Below, piece after piece: positions 11,881 through 23,866 of a stretch of 64,000 nt of DNA (positions within the stretch are counted from its first letter, which is position 1; each line of letters begins with the position of its first letter). The position numbers and the translations under genes are program-made. Source of the stretch: Warburgia ugandensis (taxonomy: Eukaryota > Streptophyta > Magnoliopsida > Canellales > Canellaceae); assembly GCA_035236585.1 (NCBI GenBank), contig CP141138.1, positions 28,965,437 through 29,029,436 on the forward strand. The letters run 5' to 3'. The notes below the pieces were generated by a model, which did no database searches, was not told the DNA's origin, and worked only from the letters and a program-made list of their open reading frames with translations.

Positions 11881-13735
11881 ATGCATTCCTCCAAGGATCA
11901 TTTCTCCTCTCCAAGTGTTAAACACCTAGACCAAGCTTAGTTCCATAGTTCCTCCATTAAAAGGTTATTTGTTTTTCCTCTTTTTGTTCTTCTTCTTGAA
12001 CCTTTATTGTTGCTTAGTTTCATGCATAGGAATTTATTGAATGCCTTTCCATTCCTTTAAATCTTCTTGCTTGTTGATCCAAAGATCCAAAGTTATTTTC
12101 CCTTGAAGTGACAGCCAAGGGAAAGTCACCTTAAATCCATTAGTTGTACTCTGCTTCTCTTTGCTTGGATTTTGTGATTGTGCTTCCATTCCCATGCTTC
12201 CTTTTTTAACTTATTCAATAGTTTTTTCTTAGTGGTTCACAAACATGTCTCTTAAAGATTAGGATTGTGCTTGAGATGTTTAGGAAATTATTTTTGGGTT
12301 TACACAATATAAGCATAGTGTGCCTACTTCATGAATAGTTCACACCATCCTTGTACTTCTCCATTTGAATGAATGACATCTTGATGATGTTTGATTCTTT
12401 GTCTTGTTGATGGATGTTCCTTTTAGTAGTTTTACATATTTCTAGTTTATAGGTTACCATTAAAGTAAGAGTTTTTAATTTAATCAAAAGCACCTCGTTT
12501 CCACGTACACCACTCTATGCATCATGCACATGGTTCTAAGGAGTTTTTTGTTGAAGTTGTGGAAGTTTGATACATGATTAGTAATATTAGATCTTCAAGT
12601 GTTATACTTTCATGCAAGTTTAGGTCTTGTTTAGGAGATTGAATCTTAGATTACATAGACATTTAGCATGTTCACAATCTCAGGAATGATTAGCATGTTC
12701 TTAGATCTTGTTCTTTTAATTTAAAGTTAGCAGTTTATTTCTGTTCATGAACTTTCATACTGCCATTTACCTATTTTACATCATATTTGTGAGATTTCAT
12801 TATAAGGAAACACACTAGAATCATGCATCCCATCCTATGGTCACATGCATGGTTCTAGATGTACTTCCCTTAGATTTGTTGTTTAATGATGTCTCTTGAG
12901 TTCATGGCATGGCGAATGATTGGATTGTTGCTTAGCAATTTTCATGTTTAGAAAGTTAATTTAGGTATGTTCTAAATTTAGAAGGTTTAAGTCTTAGAAA
13001 AGTTTCCAAGTTGGTTTATTTTAGCATTTTCACATGTCTTGCACTTAAGTTAACATCCTTTCTTAATTTAGGACAAAAATTCTCATTATCTTGGCTAGGC
13101 TAGATAACTTAAAGTTAGGACCATGCCTCTTGGCTGCTCTCTTCCAAGCCTCTAGGATTCCCTCTTGCTTTTTGGTCATTACACTCTTAATTTCCTTGTT
13201 AATTAGTTCATTTCTCTTGTTTCTTTCTTCATTTCTTTGGTTTATGATTTTTTTATTTAGACTGTTTATTGTTTAGATCTCATGCACAAACATATCGACA
13301 ACTCCATGTGCAATAGTCCTAGGATTCATGCATTCTATTTTAAATTGTTTCATGCATTCTTTATCTTATCCCCATGCACACCATACATTCATCATGTGCA
13401 CTCTTCTTGAGTTTTAATTGCATGTTTTATTTTTATTGTTAGTCCATATTTAGATATTGCCCTTCATTGATAAGTTTAATTGCATGCTATGTTACATTTA
13501 GGTTTCATTGCTTAAAGTTGTTGCATCATTAGACTAGTTTACTTAGTTTCTAGGTTTAGTTTTAGGAAAGTTTAATTTGAGAAATATGTATACTTAGAAA
13601 GTTTCTATTTTCATGCATGTTTTAGCTGATTTGCTTTCGGTTTGTTTGCTACCTATGTCATATCCATTTATTTTCTTTAAATGGATTACATTACCTTTTT
13701 AATCTCATTGTTCTAATATCATTATGTTCTTGTTT
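11881..13735 (-). repeat. LTR-like block, reverse orientation, family of LTR F
   Basis: Non-coding. On the minus strand it contains the same hairpin as LTR F: stem TTTCCCTTG / CAAGGGAAA at 12,097-12,124 with a loop that, when reverse-complemented, differs at one base from the loop at 63,485-63,494. Flanking text on the minus strand (runs of TTTCCTAAA, AACTAAG and AACAAAAG) also resembles 62,520-63,600. It lies between the minisatellite and the TNPA-like gene of CACTA-1. Boundaries are approximate and no target duplication was found. Confidence 0.4.
12097..12124. other. Perfect 9-bp-stem hairpin
   Basis: TTTCCCTTG, a 10-base loop, then CAAGGGAAA. The counterpart is at 63,476-63,503 in the opposite orientation. 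Function unknown. Confidence 0.75.
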
Positions 13736-13744
13736 GTAGTAAAG

Positions 13745-15500
13745 ATGGAACAAGAACAATATCAAAATGAAAAATATGGCCAAAATCAAGAGCAAGAACA
13801 AGAAGCCAACATTAGCACTACTCAAAAGGAAAAGGTAGAGGGTGAAGAACAATGCAAAAGGTTATCAATAAAATGTTGAAGGAAATTAAAGAAACTATCT
13901 GATACAACAATAGGAGACAAGATATAGGTGAGAATGTAACCTCTTATTGCAGCTTTCTCTTCTCCACAGTAAGAAGCATGGTTCCTATCACAATTAATGA
14001 TTGGAGACTTATGCCATCCTTGACAAAAGATTTAATATGGGAAATGGTGAAGGTAGGTAAATATTAATAATATGTATTATATAATTTATAACATACCTTA
14101 TTTTTAAATACAATAATGTGGTGTGCACTGTGCAATCTGCCTATGACGTACCTAAGCAAAAGAAGATGCATGTTTTCTAAGGAGCTGGTGAGGAATGAAG
14201 AAATTGGAAGAATTACCTTGTTTACAATTACATAGCTCCGTATGTCAACTATCCGTCGAGGCTATACACAATGTCTGCCATTTATTCTGACATCATTAAC
14301 TAGGACATGTGGAATGCATTTGTATAAAATCTCATATTTATTGAATTTGAGGTAAGTGAGACAATGATGTTTCATTTAGTTAATTACATGTAACATCCAA
14401 TTATTACACTTGATTATGTATGTACAAATGTACATGCAAAGAGTGTGAGAGGAAGAAAGGTACAAGAAACTAATATGCAACACCACTTGTCGAGGTTGGG
14501 CTGTGCTCATTTAAAAGATCTCCAAGTAAGCATCTACTATAATCTATTCCTTTCAAATTAATACTACCATAGTTATATACATTATGTTATCTAACTATAA
14601 TGTCTTGCTTGATAGGGAAAGAAAGCTGGGACTACGAAACCCATTGATCGTTCCATCCTTTGGAAGAGGATGCACTCATGGGCCATACTGGCCAAATGTT
14701 CTCAGATGAAACTACTGCACAAATTGCTTCTTACATTGTAAGTGGTTTCACCTATGTATCAATTTTATGCAATTAATTAGATGATACCATCATGTCCTTC
14801 TAATTAAATTTTGCAGGACATTCTTACCCAAGAAAACACAAGTACAAGAACTCTAAGCAATACTTCTACCAATGATGACATCCTGTGTAGGGCTATGTGC
14901 AATAAGGACTACTCTAGTCAAGTTAGGGGCATGGGGTATGGTATTGTTCCTTCTAAATTCTTTGGTAAAATTTTACCTATAGATCAAGATCTAGAGGCCT
15001 ACAATCAGTTGGTTGAGAAAATAAAAACAAATATATTTAGCCAGTTGTGTGAAAGACGTTTAATGCCCTTATACATTCATCGAATGTTATTTGTAGTTCT
15101 CCAACTAAAGAAATTCATGAAAGATAACCGATGCCCCTCGAAAAAGAAATTCCAACCATGGAGGTATATATAGACAAAATTGAAAATTTTCATTGTCCTT
15201 CTATAATTCTCTATCTCGACCTCTCTATTGTATATCTGATTTAAAGGTGGGTTAATGCCTATTGGCCTTAGATTCTCATCAAAACACCATGGTAGTTGGT
15301 TCATGCTATGAGCATTAGTCAACCATTTTGTAGGGAATTAGTATGCTACCACAGACTAAGCAAGTGTCCATTACCATGGCTTTGGATGATAATGCTAGTC
15401 TACCATTCCCTTTAGAAATGGAAAATATTATAACCATTGGGCAGGTAGTTTCATATCATGTGGCTTGGTAGAAGGCACTAGTCATTCTCATAGAGTCCAT
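13745..15500 (+). pseudogene. TNPA-like CACTA protein (Transposase_24 family), broken
   Basis: Second CACTA gene; in En/Spm the TNPA protein binds subterminal repeats and helps transposition. A start at 13,745 opens a Q/E-rich segment (MEQEQYQNEKYGQNQEQEQE). Later, in shifting frames with apparent introns, come an ERKK segment near 14,450; KKAGTTKPIDRSILW at 14,603-14,660; the exon-like open frame at 14,811-15,173 (QVRGMGYGIVPSKFFGKI, equivalent to the RGxGxGxxP box of the family); and the terminal PLEMENIITIGQVVSYHVAW segment at about 15,409-15,470. Stops and shifts disrupt it. The family call is good; exon limits are uncertain. Confidence 0.8.
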
Positions 15501-16169
15501 AGTATGTATCTTTTCATACTACCTTTCTCATAATTAATTTGTAGCTAAAGACCTCAATTTAATTGTTTATTAACTTTATATGGTTAATCAAGAACAACAT
15601 GTGCCATTGAGGTTGGCCATCGTTGCATCATCATCTATCGTCGCACCAATGGAACAAGTACTTTATATGTTTATTTTTTCTCATCATAAATTAGGTCCTC
15701 TTCTTTGACATATTATTTAGCTAAAAATTTCTACATCTTTTACAACAACCATCCAAGGATTGTGTAGAAGTCTCACCTAACACGCCTTGATCCCTAAGGT
15801 TAATCTACAATTTCATGAATCAAAATAATGCAATCAATCTTGTACGAATCAAAGAGGGAGTGCTTGCCAATGACAATGTTGAAGAGCCACTTATGGGCTA
15901 ATGAATGAGGGGAACTTAGAGTGTGAAAGTAAATGCAAATGTTTATGGACTTGCAAATGAAGTGACTGTGGATGTTGAATGCATGTGTTGTGGTTTCTTT
16001 TATGATGTCTTTTCAAGATATATGTGGATTGATAATATTGAATTTGGATGTTTTATACCCAATGTGGAAGTGAATGTATGTTTGTTTTTCATGTGTATAA
16101 AGATTTTAAGAAAATTGTATTAGATGATGAATGTAAAATACATGTAGTGATTGCAATGTAATTTTTTTG
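15501..16169 (+). other. 3' region after the TNPA-like gene
   Basis: Contains a possible tail of the TNPA-like gene near 15,590-15,660 and a 66-residue open frame (15,923-16,123) with no recognised motif. Otherwise non-coding, leading into the right subterminal array. Confidence 0.45.
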
Positions 16170-16295
16170 TTTTTAAAAGGACTTTTAAAGTTGTTTACTA
16201 CATGACTTCAAAAGTTAGGACTTTTAAAGTTATTTACTAAATGACTTTAAAATTACTGATTTTCAAAGTTGTTTAGTAAACAACTTTAAATGTTA
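16170..16295. repeat. Right subterminal palindromic motif array of CACTA-1
   Basis: About five copies of GACTTTTAAAGTTGTTT / AAATGACTTTAAAA variants, the right-hand counterpart of 2,151-2,545. These copies more often have GTTGTTT than GTCATTT. Confidence 0.72.
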
Positions 16296-16360
16296 TTGAT
16301 TTTTGAACTCAACTTAATAGAAGCTATCTTTTAACCAACTGTTGTTTCCATTTTTTACCA

Positions 16361-16387
16361 ACTTCAAAAGCCTCATGTGTAGTAGTG
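16361..16387 (-). repeat. CACTA-1 right terminal inverted repeat
   Basis: Reverse complement begins CACTACTACACATGAGGC. It is followed at 16,388-16,390 by ATA, the right copy of the target duplication. Confidence 0.9.
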
Positions 16388-16390
16388 ATA

Positions 16391-18590
16391 TCAAATACCC
16401 CCACACACACTTAGATTTTGCTAGTCATCAAGCAAAACTATTAAAATAGAAAATAAGAAATCTAAAAATATTTAAAAATTCCTAGCCACTTTTGCAAGTG
16501 TTATCATTTACATTTAGCATATGTAGAATGCATTTAAACTCATGGGTTACCCTTAGTGCATGAGTTGTAGTTTCTAAGGATTTTTAGAAATGATACCTGT
16601 TAACAATTTTCAAAATTTTCATGAAAGCCCTTTTATTTATCTAAGAGAATGTTATTCTATTAAGCTCATATCAAATATGAACTTTAGCTTGCTAATAAAG
16701 ATGGACAAAAAGGTTTGAAATCCTACCCCTATGCTAAAGATATTCTATTAATTCATTAAATCTCAAAATGTGAGTATGTGAATATAACCAATTCATATAA
16801 TTATAAGTTTTTGAGTCAAATATAACTTAAATTACCTTCCAAAAGTACGTGTTGACTTCAATTTTCACATGATATTCCTGATACTCAGAAGTAATTCATT
16901 CATAAAAGTTATTTCTTTTATTAACATGCGAGTAGAATGTTGTTCATCAAATTCAAAAATCTTGCATATTTTATACAAAATACTGATATCATAGAAAGAA
17001 TGATTATGTTCTCTTCTAAGTATATCAAATACTAAGAATGTTATACTTTCACAATTTTCCTATTTGTTTATGACCATATCTAAGCCATACTGATCCTAAG
17101 ATCAAGTTAGGACTTCTACTAGGACTAAACAAAGGCTTAGGTAACTCTTACCAAAGAAATAGCTATAAAGATAAACAAAAGATGTTTTAGAAGATATGTA
17201 AAGGTCTTCTATCAATGTATTAACAATTTTGCTTCCATTTCACAAGAGTGAACATTCTACTTCATTGGCTATATTTTTCTTTTCTTTCTTTTTTCCTTTT
17301 AACTTTTGAATATAGCTTCCATTTGAGCTTTTCTTCTTTTTAACCTTTTGATGTTCATCTCTACAAATTTTAAAAGCACAAGGGAATAACTATTGGAAAA
17401 TAATAAAGGGAAAGCTAAAGGCTCTAAATAAATAAGGATAACTTTTATCATTTCCTAGGTTTCATATAACTTAAAAATGATGACAAACTTTATAGATATA
17501 TGATATAGTCTATTAGATGATTTCCTAATAGTTGACCAAGATGAAGAGTAATGAGACCAAGTAGGAAATTAATGTCTGCTAAAGAAAATTTTGAGTTTAT
17601 ATGTAGTCCTAAAAAAGGAAGAATGTCTCCAAAGCTCACTTGGGTTAATACTCTCCACTTATCTTCTTCAAATCTCTAAGTTATATTTATTTCTCAACTC
17701 AAACTATATATAGCTATTTTGTGTAGTGATTATTTTGAGTTTAATTTTTTATGAAAAACTTTAGAAAAAAGATAAAATAGTGAACTAATTGTAGACAAAT
17801 CTATTGGTGACCTAAAGTTTAAAAGATAGATTGAATATTCAGAAAATCCAAATTCTCATCCTTATAAATGAAACTTTTTTAAAAATTTCATAAATTTTAT
17901 TTTTTTCAAAATGTTTACTAAAATGACTTTAAAAACCTAAATGAACACATCAAAATTTGAAATACTATACCCTAGACCTAAATTTAACATTGTCCTCAAT
18001 GTTTAGAACTACAGAATAGGGATAAATGAAAATAATAAATTTGAAAGGAAAGGGTGAGAAAATAATACCTGCACTTTTAGAATAGGGTCGTGATCTATTG
18101 AAGTGGTTTGTAGGCCGTGCATGCAAATGGAACTAAATGATCCTACAACTAACTTATCTAACTAATCTAGTGTACACTAACTTATTCCTAAACTAATCTA
18201 AAGAACCTACCCTTACTCTAGCAGATTTTAAATGTAGCTCTAACCATGGAGTGTTTAGATTAAGTCACTCCAATTCAAAATTTCACAATAATCAATGTAT
18301 TTTCATCACCCAAAGATTTGGGGATGGGATTAAAGGATATGATCATGAATTACTGTGAGTACATTTTTTTTGGGTACAATTCTTTGTGCATGGTCCTAGG
18401 AGTTGTCATTTTGGGGGTTTAAGGTGCCTAAATGGAACATCGGAAAAAATTCCTCCTCTCCTACATCTCCTTGAATGACAGTGTTAATCTATATGTGCGC
18501 CTCATTAATAGGTTGTTGATTTTTTTTGGATGGAGGGAATCATTGGGACTTAACTCATCTTGGATATCTATAGTACACCCTTGACAAGTT
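16391..18590. other. AT-rich non-coding DNA, probably retrotransposon-derived
   Basis: No coding domain seen on either strand. It includes phrases such as CACACTTAGATTTTGCTAG (16,407) and ATTGTCCTCAATGTTTAG (17,989) that recur in my recollection of plant retrotransposon untranslated regions, so it may be the distal part of the minus-strand Tat/Athila remnant to its right. One isolated copy of the CACTA-1 motif (ATGACTTTAAAAACC) lies at 17,922 outside the transposon. Confidence 0.35.
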
Positions 18591-18599
18591 TGATGTTTG

Positions 18600-19905
18600 G
18601 CAGTAACAGGAAAGGACTCTCCTTCCTATCTTGCCATAATAGGGAAGGTTTTAGATAAACCTACATTTTTACATTATGAGTCATCTGATAAAAGAGGTAG
18701 GTTCAAATTGGGTGTTTCTTCTACAAAACAAGGCTCACATATAAAGTTAGGGATCATAGGAGGTCCAACTCTCATTGTCCATTGATAAGTGTCCATTTAA
18801 AGGTTTGCTATCCAATAATGCATTTACTTTGTCAATGGAATTGTCAATATTGAAATCACAAATTAATATGTGTAAGATAGGCCTTAATGTCCATATTTTT
18901 GAAAGACAACTTCATAGTGCCATCCCTACAGTTTATGATGGCATCCAAAATGGCCAAGAATGGTCGACCCAAATGTTGAAAATTTGACTACCTGGATTTG
19001 CTACAAGTTGAGTGTCTAAGACTAAGAAGTCTATAGGAAATAGGTTTTTTCAACTTGACATATAAATCTTCTATCACACACATGGAATTTTGATGGACCT
19101 ATCAATGAGTTGTTGTGTGGTGGTAGTCTTCTTCATCTTGCCTATACCTAATTGCTTGTACACAAAGTACAGAAATAAGTTGACACTCAACCCCAAACCA
19201 AGTAGTGCCTTATCATCTATGAGTTCTCCTATCACACACAATATTGTGGGACACCCTAGATCTCTATACTTTAGTAGGGTGTTATGTTGTAAAATTGAAC
19301 TAGCTTGCTTGGAGAGAAATGCTTTCTTCTACACACTTCATTCTCTCTCTATTTGTGTGTGTGTGTGTGTGTGTGAACAGAGATCTTTCAAAATTTTGGC
19401 ATAAGTACATAGCTCTTTTATTGCATTAAATAATGAGATATTAACATTTACTCTTTGAAACACCTCCATTATCTCATTGAAATGTGTACTCTTCTCATCC
19501 ATTTTCAAACTTTAAGGATACAGAGGTTTGGAAATATAATGTTGCTCAAGATTGGGTATAGGGGTATAGGGGATTTTTATTTCTTTTTCTTCTCTTTACC
19601 CTTCTAATTTTGTATGGGTTCTTCAATGGGTCTTTTCCCTTTCACTTAACATCTAACCCATTTGATGCTCCAATTTGGCAATGGAATTTGCAGTGTTTTG
19701 CCTAAATTGAACAAGGATGTCCTCCAATTATGGTTTCCCTAATTGTTGTGGAAACTATTGAGCTTATTGAGGTTGCTGTGGTTTTCTGGTTCTAAGAAAA
19801 GGTTGAGATAGGGGAAATCTAGGTGGATCCCCTTGATGGTTGTTTTGAGACCATGAGAAGTTGGGATGCCTAACCCTCATGCTCATGATGAGAGAGAGGC
19901 CTATA
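18600..19905 (-). pseudogene. Tat/Athila-like Ty3/gypsy gag-protease remnant, minus strand
   Basis: Read on the minus strand from about 19,900: a gag tail ending in NTANSIAKLEHQMG (about 19,690), a linker, HFNEIMEVFQRVNVNIS (about 19,480), the aspartic protease with SVNLFPYSVYKQLGIGKMKK (about 19,200) and QQLIDRSIKIP, then GRPFLAILDAIINCRDG (about 18,970), then SIDKVNALLDSKP after the protease. These follow the order of the Tat/Athila gag-pol polyprotein. Stops and frameshifts are frequent and no reverse transcriptase follows. The (AC)n-like tract at 19,355-19,376 lies inside the coding stretch. It is oriented away from the plus-strand copy that begins near 19,950. Confidence 0.8.
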
Positions 19906-19949
19906 ATTTTTTTTTCAAACTTTAGGTAACAATTCCCAGCAATTTGATT

Positions 19950-22450
19950 ATTCCAATAGGAGAGAGAAAACTACCCATCCTCAAAAGAAAGCAGTCCTTT
20001 ATGAGATAGGAGTGACCATAGATAAATCTTATAGATTTGACTCTTTGGAGGGGCGAATGGACAAGATGGAAAGTATGCTCCAAAGGATTGAAGCCTACAT
20101 GGCTGCCAATACATCCATAAAACCTCAAAAAGAGGTTTGAGCTATTTATTCTAGCCTGGCACATTTAACCTCTAGTTGTCTATCCAATAGTTTGTCACAA
20201 TCCTAGCAATGATCCATACTCTGAGTCCTAAAATCTAGGATGGGCTAGGCATCCCAATTTGCCATGGTCGAAGAACAATTACCAAATGGGTACATCTATG
20301 AATTTCCTTGCTCAAAACTTTCCTAAAATTTAAACTTCTTAGCAACCACTTGGTTTTGAGCTTACAAAGAAAACACTTGATGATATGAAGTCGTTCTCAA
20401 ACAGAATTGATGAATTGACTAAAGCCTTATACCAATCACAGAATGAGAGTTGACAGAATATAAATAACAATTCTCAAGCTATTGCCAAGATAGAAATACA
20501 AATAAGCCAAATGGGGTTTCCCCTAAATGAAAGAGGAAAAGGATAATTCCCTTGTCAGATAATCACAAACCCTAAGGTCCAGTTTGAAAAAGGGTCATCT
20601 TCAAATACATAAAGACCCCATGAGCAATCAAAGTCCATAACTGCCCTTAGAAGTGGCTATCAAGTTGATAACAAAGTAGGGTAAATTGAATAAAGTTTAG
20701 AGGAGAATGAACTGGCTAAAACACATGAGAAAGAGAAAAGGCAGAAATTTCCCACTCCATCTAAGCCTATAGTTTACTTATCTTATATACTTAAAGCCCT
20801 ATTCCCTTAATTACTCAACAATACTCAGAAAGAAACATTTCATTGAGATAATGGATATATTCAAGCATATATAAATTAATATCCCATTACTCAATGCTAT
20901 TAAGGATATTCCTACTTATGCCAAGTTTCTTAAAGTGCTATGCATACAAAAGTGAGAGCTTAATATGCAAAAGAAACCCTTCCTCACTAAGTAGGTGAGC
21001 TCTTTAATCCAGCACCAAAACCCCTCCTAATTTTAGAGACCTAGGTTGTCCTACCATCTCCTGAGTCACTAGAAACCATGTCATTGATAAGGCATTACTA
21101 GATCTAGGGGCTAACGTTAACTTGTTGCCATTTTCTATCTATGATCAACTAGGGCTCAATGACCTTAAGCCAACCAATACCACTTTGTAGCTAGCAAATA
21201 GATCAGTAAACAAGTTGAGTAGTTTTATAGACCCTGATAGTCAGATCCTGATAATTCTTGGATGTCAATTTTTGGCAACATCTGATACCATCATCAACTA
21301 TAGGAATGGTGTCATGAAATTATCCTTTAGGAATATGAAAGTCAAGATTAATGTTTTAATGCCAATCATCAGCATCTTGACCTAGATGATTCTTGTGTAG
21401 TTAATTTAATTGAAGGACTACTTGACGATGCTCCTACACTATAGTCTATTCTAGATCCACTTGAGGCTTGTCTAGTGCATTTTAACAATGAATTTGATAT
21501 AGATAAGTCCATTGAGGAGGTAAATAATCTTTTAAATGATGTGCTTATTATGGATGCCTTCAAATGGGGCCCTCTAGTGGTACCTCTTCATCCATCTGAT
21601 TCTGCCACAGTATCATAAGTAGAAAAACCACCTACATTGGTCCTTAAGCCATTATTAGATAATTTAAAATGCTCTTACTTAGGACCAGATGAAACCTTAC
21701 TAGTAAACATAACCTCAAATCTTGATAAAGAATAAGAAGGAAAGCTTCTTAATGTTCTTAGAGAACATAAGACAACTTTAGGGTGGACCATAGCTAACAT
21801 CAAAGGGATTACCCCTACTGTGTGTTTGTATAGAATTCACCTAAAAGAAAATGCTAAACCATTTAGGGAAACATGGAGGAGATTAAATCCTAATATGAAA
21901 GAGGTTATGAGAAACAAAGTGCTTAAACTTTAAGATGTTAGTGTCATATAGCCCATATTTGACAGTACTTAGGTCAGCCTAGTTTAGGTTATCCCCAAGA
22001 AGCCCAGAGTCACGATAATCCAAAATGAGGATAATGAGTTAGTTCCCACTTACATGACCACCAGGTGGAGAGTCTGTATAGATTACTGAAAACTGAACTT
22101 GGTCACGAGGAAAGACCACTTTCTCTTCCATTTATGGACCAAATGCTAGAAAGATTAGCTGGTCAAAGTTATTACTACTTTCAAGAGGGATACTCCAGCT
22201 ATAACCAAATTCCCATAGGGCCTGAGGACCAAGTGAAGAATATCTTCACCTAGCATTTTAGGACCCTCGCCTACCATCGTATGCCTTTTGGACTTTGTAA
22301 CATCCCAACTACTTTCAAAGGAGTATATTGAGCACATTTTCTGATATGGTGAGGAGGTTTTTAGATGTTCTTATGGAAAAATTTTCAATGTTTGGTTCTT
22401 CTTTGATGAATGCCTCCATCATTTAAAACTTGTCCTTGCTAGATGTCAAA
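19950..22450 (+). pseudogene. Tat/Athila-like Ty3/gypsy gag-pol remnant, plus strand
   Basis: Gag portion at about 19,960-20,560 (SLEGRMDKMESMLQRIEAYM, later NSQAIAKIEIQISQMGF); aspartic protease region at about 21,080-21,360 (NLLPFSIYDQLGLNDLKP; GCQFLATSDTIINYRNG); linker and reverse transcriptase start at about 21,640-22,450 (LREHKTTLGWTIANIKGI, MDQMLERLAGQSYYYFQEGY, YNQIPIGPEDQ, YHRMPFGLCN). At the RT active-site position where the family has a methionine followed by two aspartates, the sequence reads LMEK, so both catalytic aspartates are gone. Stops are frequent. Homology ends abruptly near 22,450, and RNase H and integrase are missing. Confidence 0.86.
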
Positions 22451-23717
22451 AAAAGAATTTGTGAGATCCATCCAACATACAAATTTGTGAGATTCCTTGT
22501 GGGATCAACCTCTCTCACATGCTAATACTATATTAATTAGTGGGTTTGCAAGTAATATTAAAGCTACACTAGTGAGGATGTTGGATGAATATGTTCCCCA
22601 CGAGGAATCCACCTTTATGCTTAGCTCAATCAGTATATAAGGAAAACATGAACTAATGTGATTTCAAGATGAAAGGAGAAATATGTCCTGTCATGCATGC
22701 TTGAAAGTTTTGTATGAGTGAAAGTGGTCATTCCATACAATTACAAATAAGAAAAAGTGCAAACAAAATAATACAGAAAAACCTTCCCCATTGGTGGGTT
22801 CTTTTTACTAATCAAGTGAAAATGAGTGCATATCTCCAACCCTTTGGGTTGCTAATTACATGTAAACAAAGAAAGACAGCACCTTTGATTATCCATCACA
22901 TTCTTTGATTACATTCCATAGGCCTTAGGTTAGATTGAGCCTTGAAGATGGTCTTATGTGAGCCACCAGAAGCTTAACATCATGCAATATAATTAGATAA
23001 TTAACTAAGCAACCTAAAAAGCTAAATGAGTTCTTAAGGAATTTTTTTTTTTGAAGAATACGGAAAAAATAAAAAAAGAATGTTCACTTTAATGCAATAT
23101 AAAGAAGAATTGTCAACTTTAGTAGAAGACTTGTACTTATTTTTGAAGAATTTTGAATACCTTTTATGCCCTTTCTTTGGGGTTGATTAGGGACCATAAG
23201 CAAGATATTACTTGCCATAAAAGGCCTTAATGATAATGTCACAAGGCTATAAAGATGGTAAGTCATAAGCTTGTATGGTGAAGATGAGAATGCACCCATG
23301 CCACAAATGGCATATGAGACCATAACTTACACCTAATAAGTCATAAGAGCTTACTTCTAAGGCTAGCTATGTGGACAATGCATCAATATGAAGCATGTCA
23401 TAGTGTCTAGCCAATGGGTAGCCTAGTCTAAGTTGGTTTAGGTTTGGCTGGTCAATCCCTTGAGCAACAACACCATGGCTAAGATGAGGATGGCATAAGG
23501 ATCATGATGGTTAGCTATGGCATCACCATAAGTTGACAAGGAACTAGATCCAACCTATGGTTTGAGGGACCTAGACAATAGTGGTCATAACTTTATCCCA
23601 AGAGATCAAATGAAAGTCCATTTATCAAACTAGGGAGCATGATAGGGCTTAACCTAGCTCATATCTCTCCTGAACACCTTAAAAGAGTAAGAAAAGTAAA
23701 TACTTTCTCACCTTATG

Positions 23718-23720
<3 letters not shown>
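22451..23720. other. Non-coding DNA without recognised features
   Basis: Several short open frames (such as 22,714-22,908) show no motif I recognise. The left edge is where the Tat/Athila reverse transcriptase homology stops. Confidence 0.5.

Positions 23721-23808
<88 letters not shown>
23721..23808. repeat. (GA)n microsatellite
   Basis: About 88 bases of uninterrupted GA dinucleotide, lying 58 bases before the start of LTR D. Confidence 0.98.
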
Positions 23809-23810
<2 letters not shown>

Positions 23811-23866
23811 TAATCTTCTTAAAATAGAGGCTTGGAGTGATTATGCAATTTCAAGTGAATTCGATA

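Noticed and set aside
16391-18590. Possible gene in the AT-rich region right of CACTA-1
   Set aside because: No frame longer than chance and no motif on either strand; described as probable retrotransposon-derived DNA only.
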